The translations under genes were made by a program, and so were the position numbers. Source: Sphingobacterium zeae (GTDB taxonomy: Bacteria; Bacteroidota; Bacteroidia; Sphingobacteriales; Sphingobacteriaceae). From it: a DNA stretch of 64,000 nucleotides. Where the stretch lies: contig NZ_JAUTBA010000001.1 in NCBI RefSeq assembly GCF_030818895.1, positions 2,852,001 to 2,916,000 of the forward strand, in the 5' to 3' direction. The notes beneath the pieces are model-generated. The model saw only the letters and a list, made by a program, of their open reading frames with translations. It was not told the origin of the DNA and made no database searches. This document shows, piece by piece, positions 63,957-64,000 of the stretch (positions within the stretch are counted from its first letter, which is position 1; every line of letters begins with the position of its first letter).

Positions 63957-64000
63957 TAAGCAAACCTCGGAATTATAAAACGTTCATAAAATATGCACTT

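Larger units (their letters stand above)
60556..64000 (-). mobile_element. IS66-family element, copy 1 (defective, interrupted, runs off the window)
   Basis: The left terminal repeat GTATCCGCCCTAC at 60556-60568 equals that of copy 2. Reading on the minus strand, the element holds a split tnpA (63956-63855 and 61607-61431) and a tnpB-tnpC fusion. Copy 2 sits inside its tnpA. By analogy with copy 2 (58 bp from repeat to tnpA), its other end should lie about 15 bp beyond the window. About 1 kb covering the end of tnpB and first half of tnpC is deleted, so it cannot transpose alone. Confidence 0.85.

Overview
The window reads as chromosomal DNA of a Bacteroidota member of the Sphingobacteriaceae, most like Sphingobacterium. 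This rests on the ribosomal protein bTHX, a SusC/SusD pair with sulfatases, a DUF6266 protein, the LuxC-type acyl-CoA reductase next to a ferredoxin, and promoters of the TTG-N19-21-TAnnTTTG type in place of -35/-10 boxes. No taxonomic database was consulted, so the genus is an inference.

Left part (1-23.9 kb): ordinary, compact housekeeping genes. These are a partial RND-efflux adaptor, bTHX, panB, a pseudouridine synthase, a thioredoxin-like protein, pyrF, guaA with an overlapping periplasmic-binding lipoprotein, an RsmB-type methyltransferase, a universal stress protein, an NlpC/P60 hydrolase, an outer-membrane barrel, grpE-dnaJ, ftsE, acyl-CoA reductase/ferredoxin, a dicarboxylate symporter, a YchJ protein, the methionine importer metNIQ, an FAH-family hydrolase and a TIGR01777 epimerase. 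Strong hairpin terminators separate most units.

Sulfatase locus (23.9-32.4 kb): phased 11-bp repeats, a 29-codon leader ORF ending Arg-Met-Arg-Met-Cys, then susC, susD and two secreted CxPxR sulfatases. susC and the first sulfatase both carry frameshifts as sequenced. The locus looks like a system for importing a sulfated glycan and desulfating it; the Cys/Met-ending leader suggests control by sulfur supply.

Accessory region (32.4-64 kb): islands stacked behind the last sulfatase. A 119-bp direct repeat (32350 and 43490) brackets an 11-kb island with an AraC regulator, a 2141-residue SpvB/RHS secreted giant and three tandem paralogous lipoproteins that look like decaying immunity genes. The repeat contains what looks like a tRNA-Ser 3' end. 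A diverged third copy at 47.36 kb closes a 3.8-kb GC-rich cassette (methyltransferase, AraC regulator) plus a MocR fragment. Beyond it lies a defence-like region: an ApeA-type HEPN protein, a dead IS3 element, a 691-residue unknown with an internal amber codon, the tail of a toxin-like gene coupled to a lipoprotein gene, then a three-gene unit (HEPN protein, CHAT protease, small protein with a hydrophobic N-terminus) and a PD-(D/E)XK nuclease gene on the other strand. The window ends in two nested IS66-family elements, an intact one inserted into an internally deleted one; the insertion can be resolved to an 8-bp target duplication.

The best candidate for an undescribed system is the HEPN / CHAT protease / 227-residue protein unit at 53.6-57.9 kb. 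Frameshifts and nonsense codons are unusually frequent from 24.9 kb on, so part of the decay may be sequencing error.
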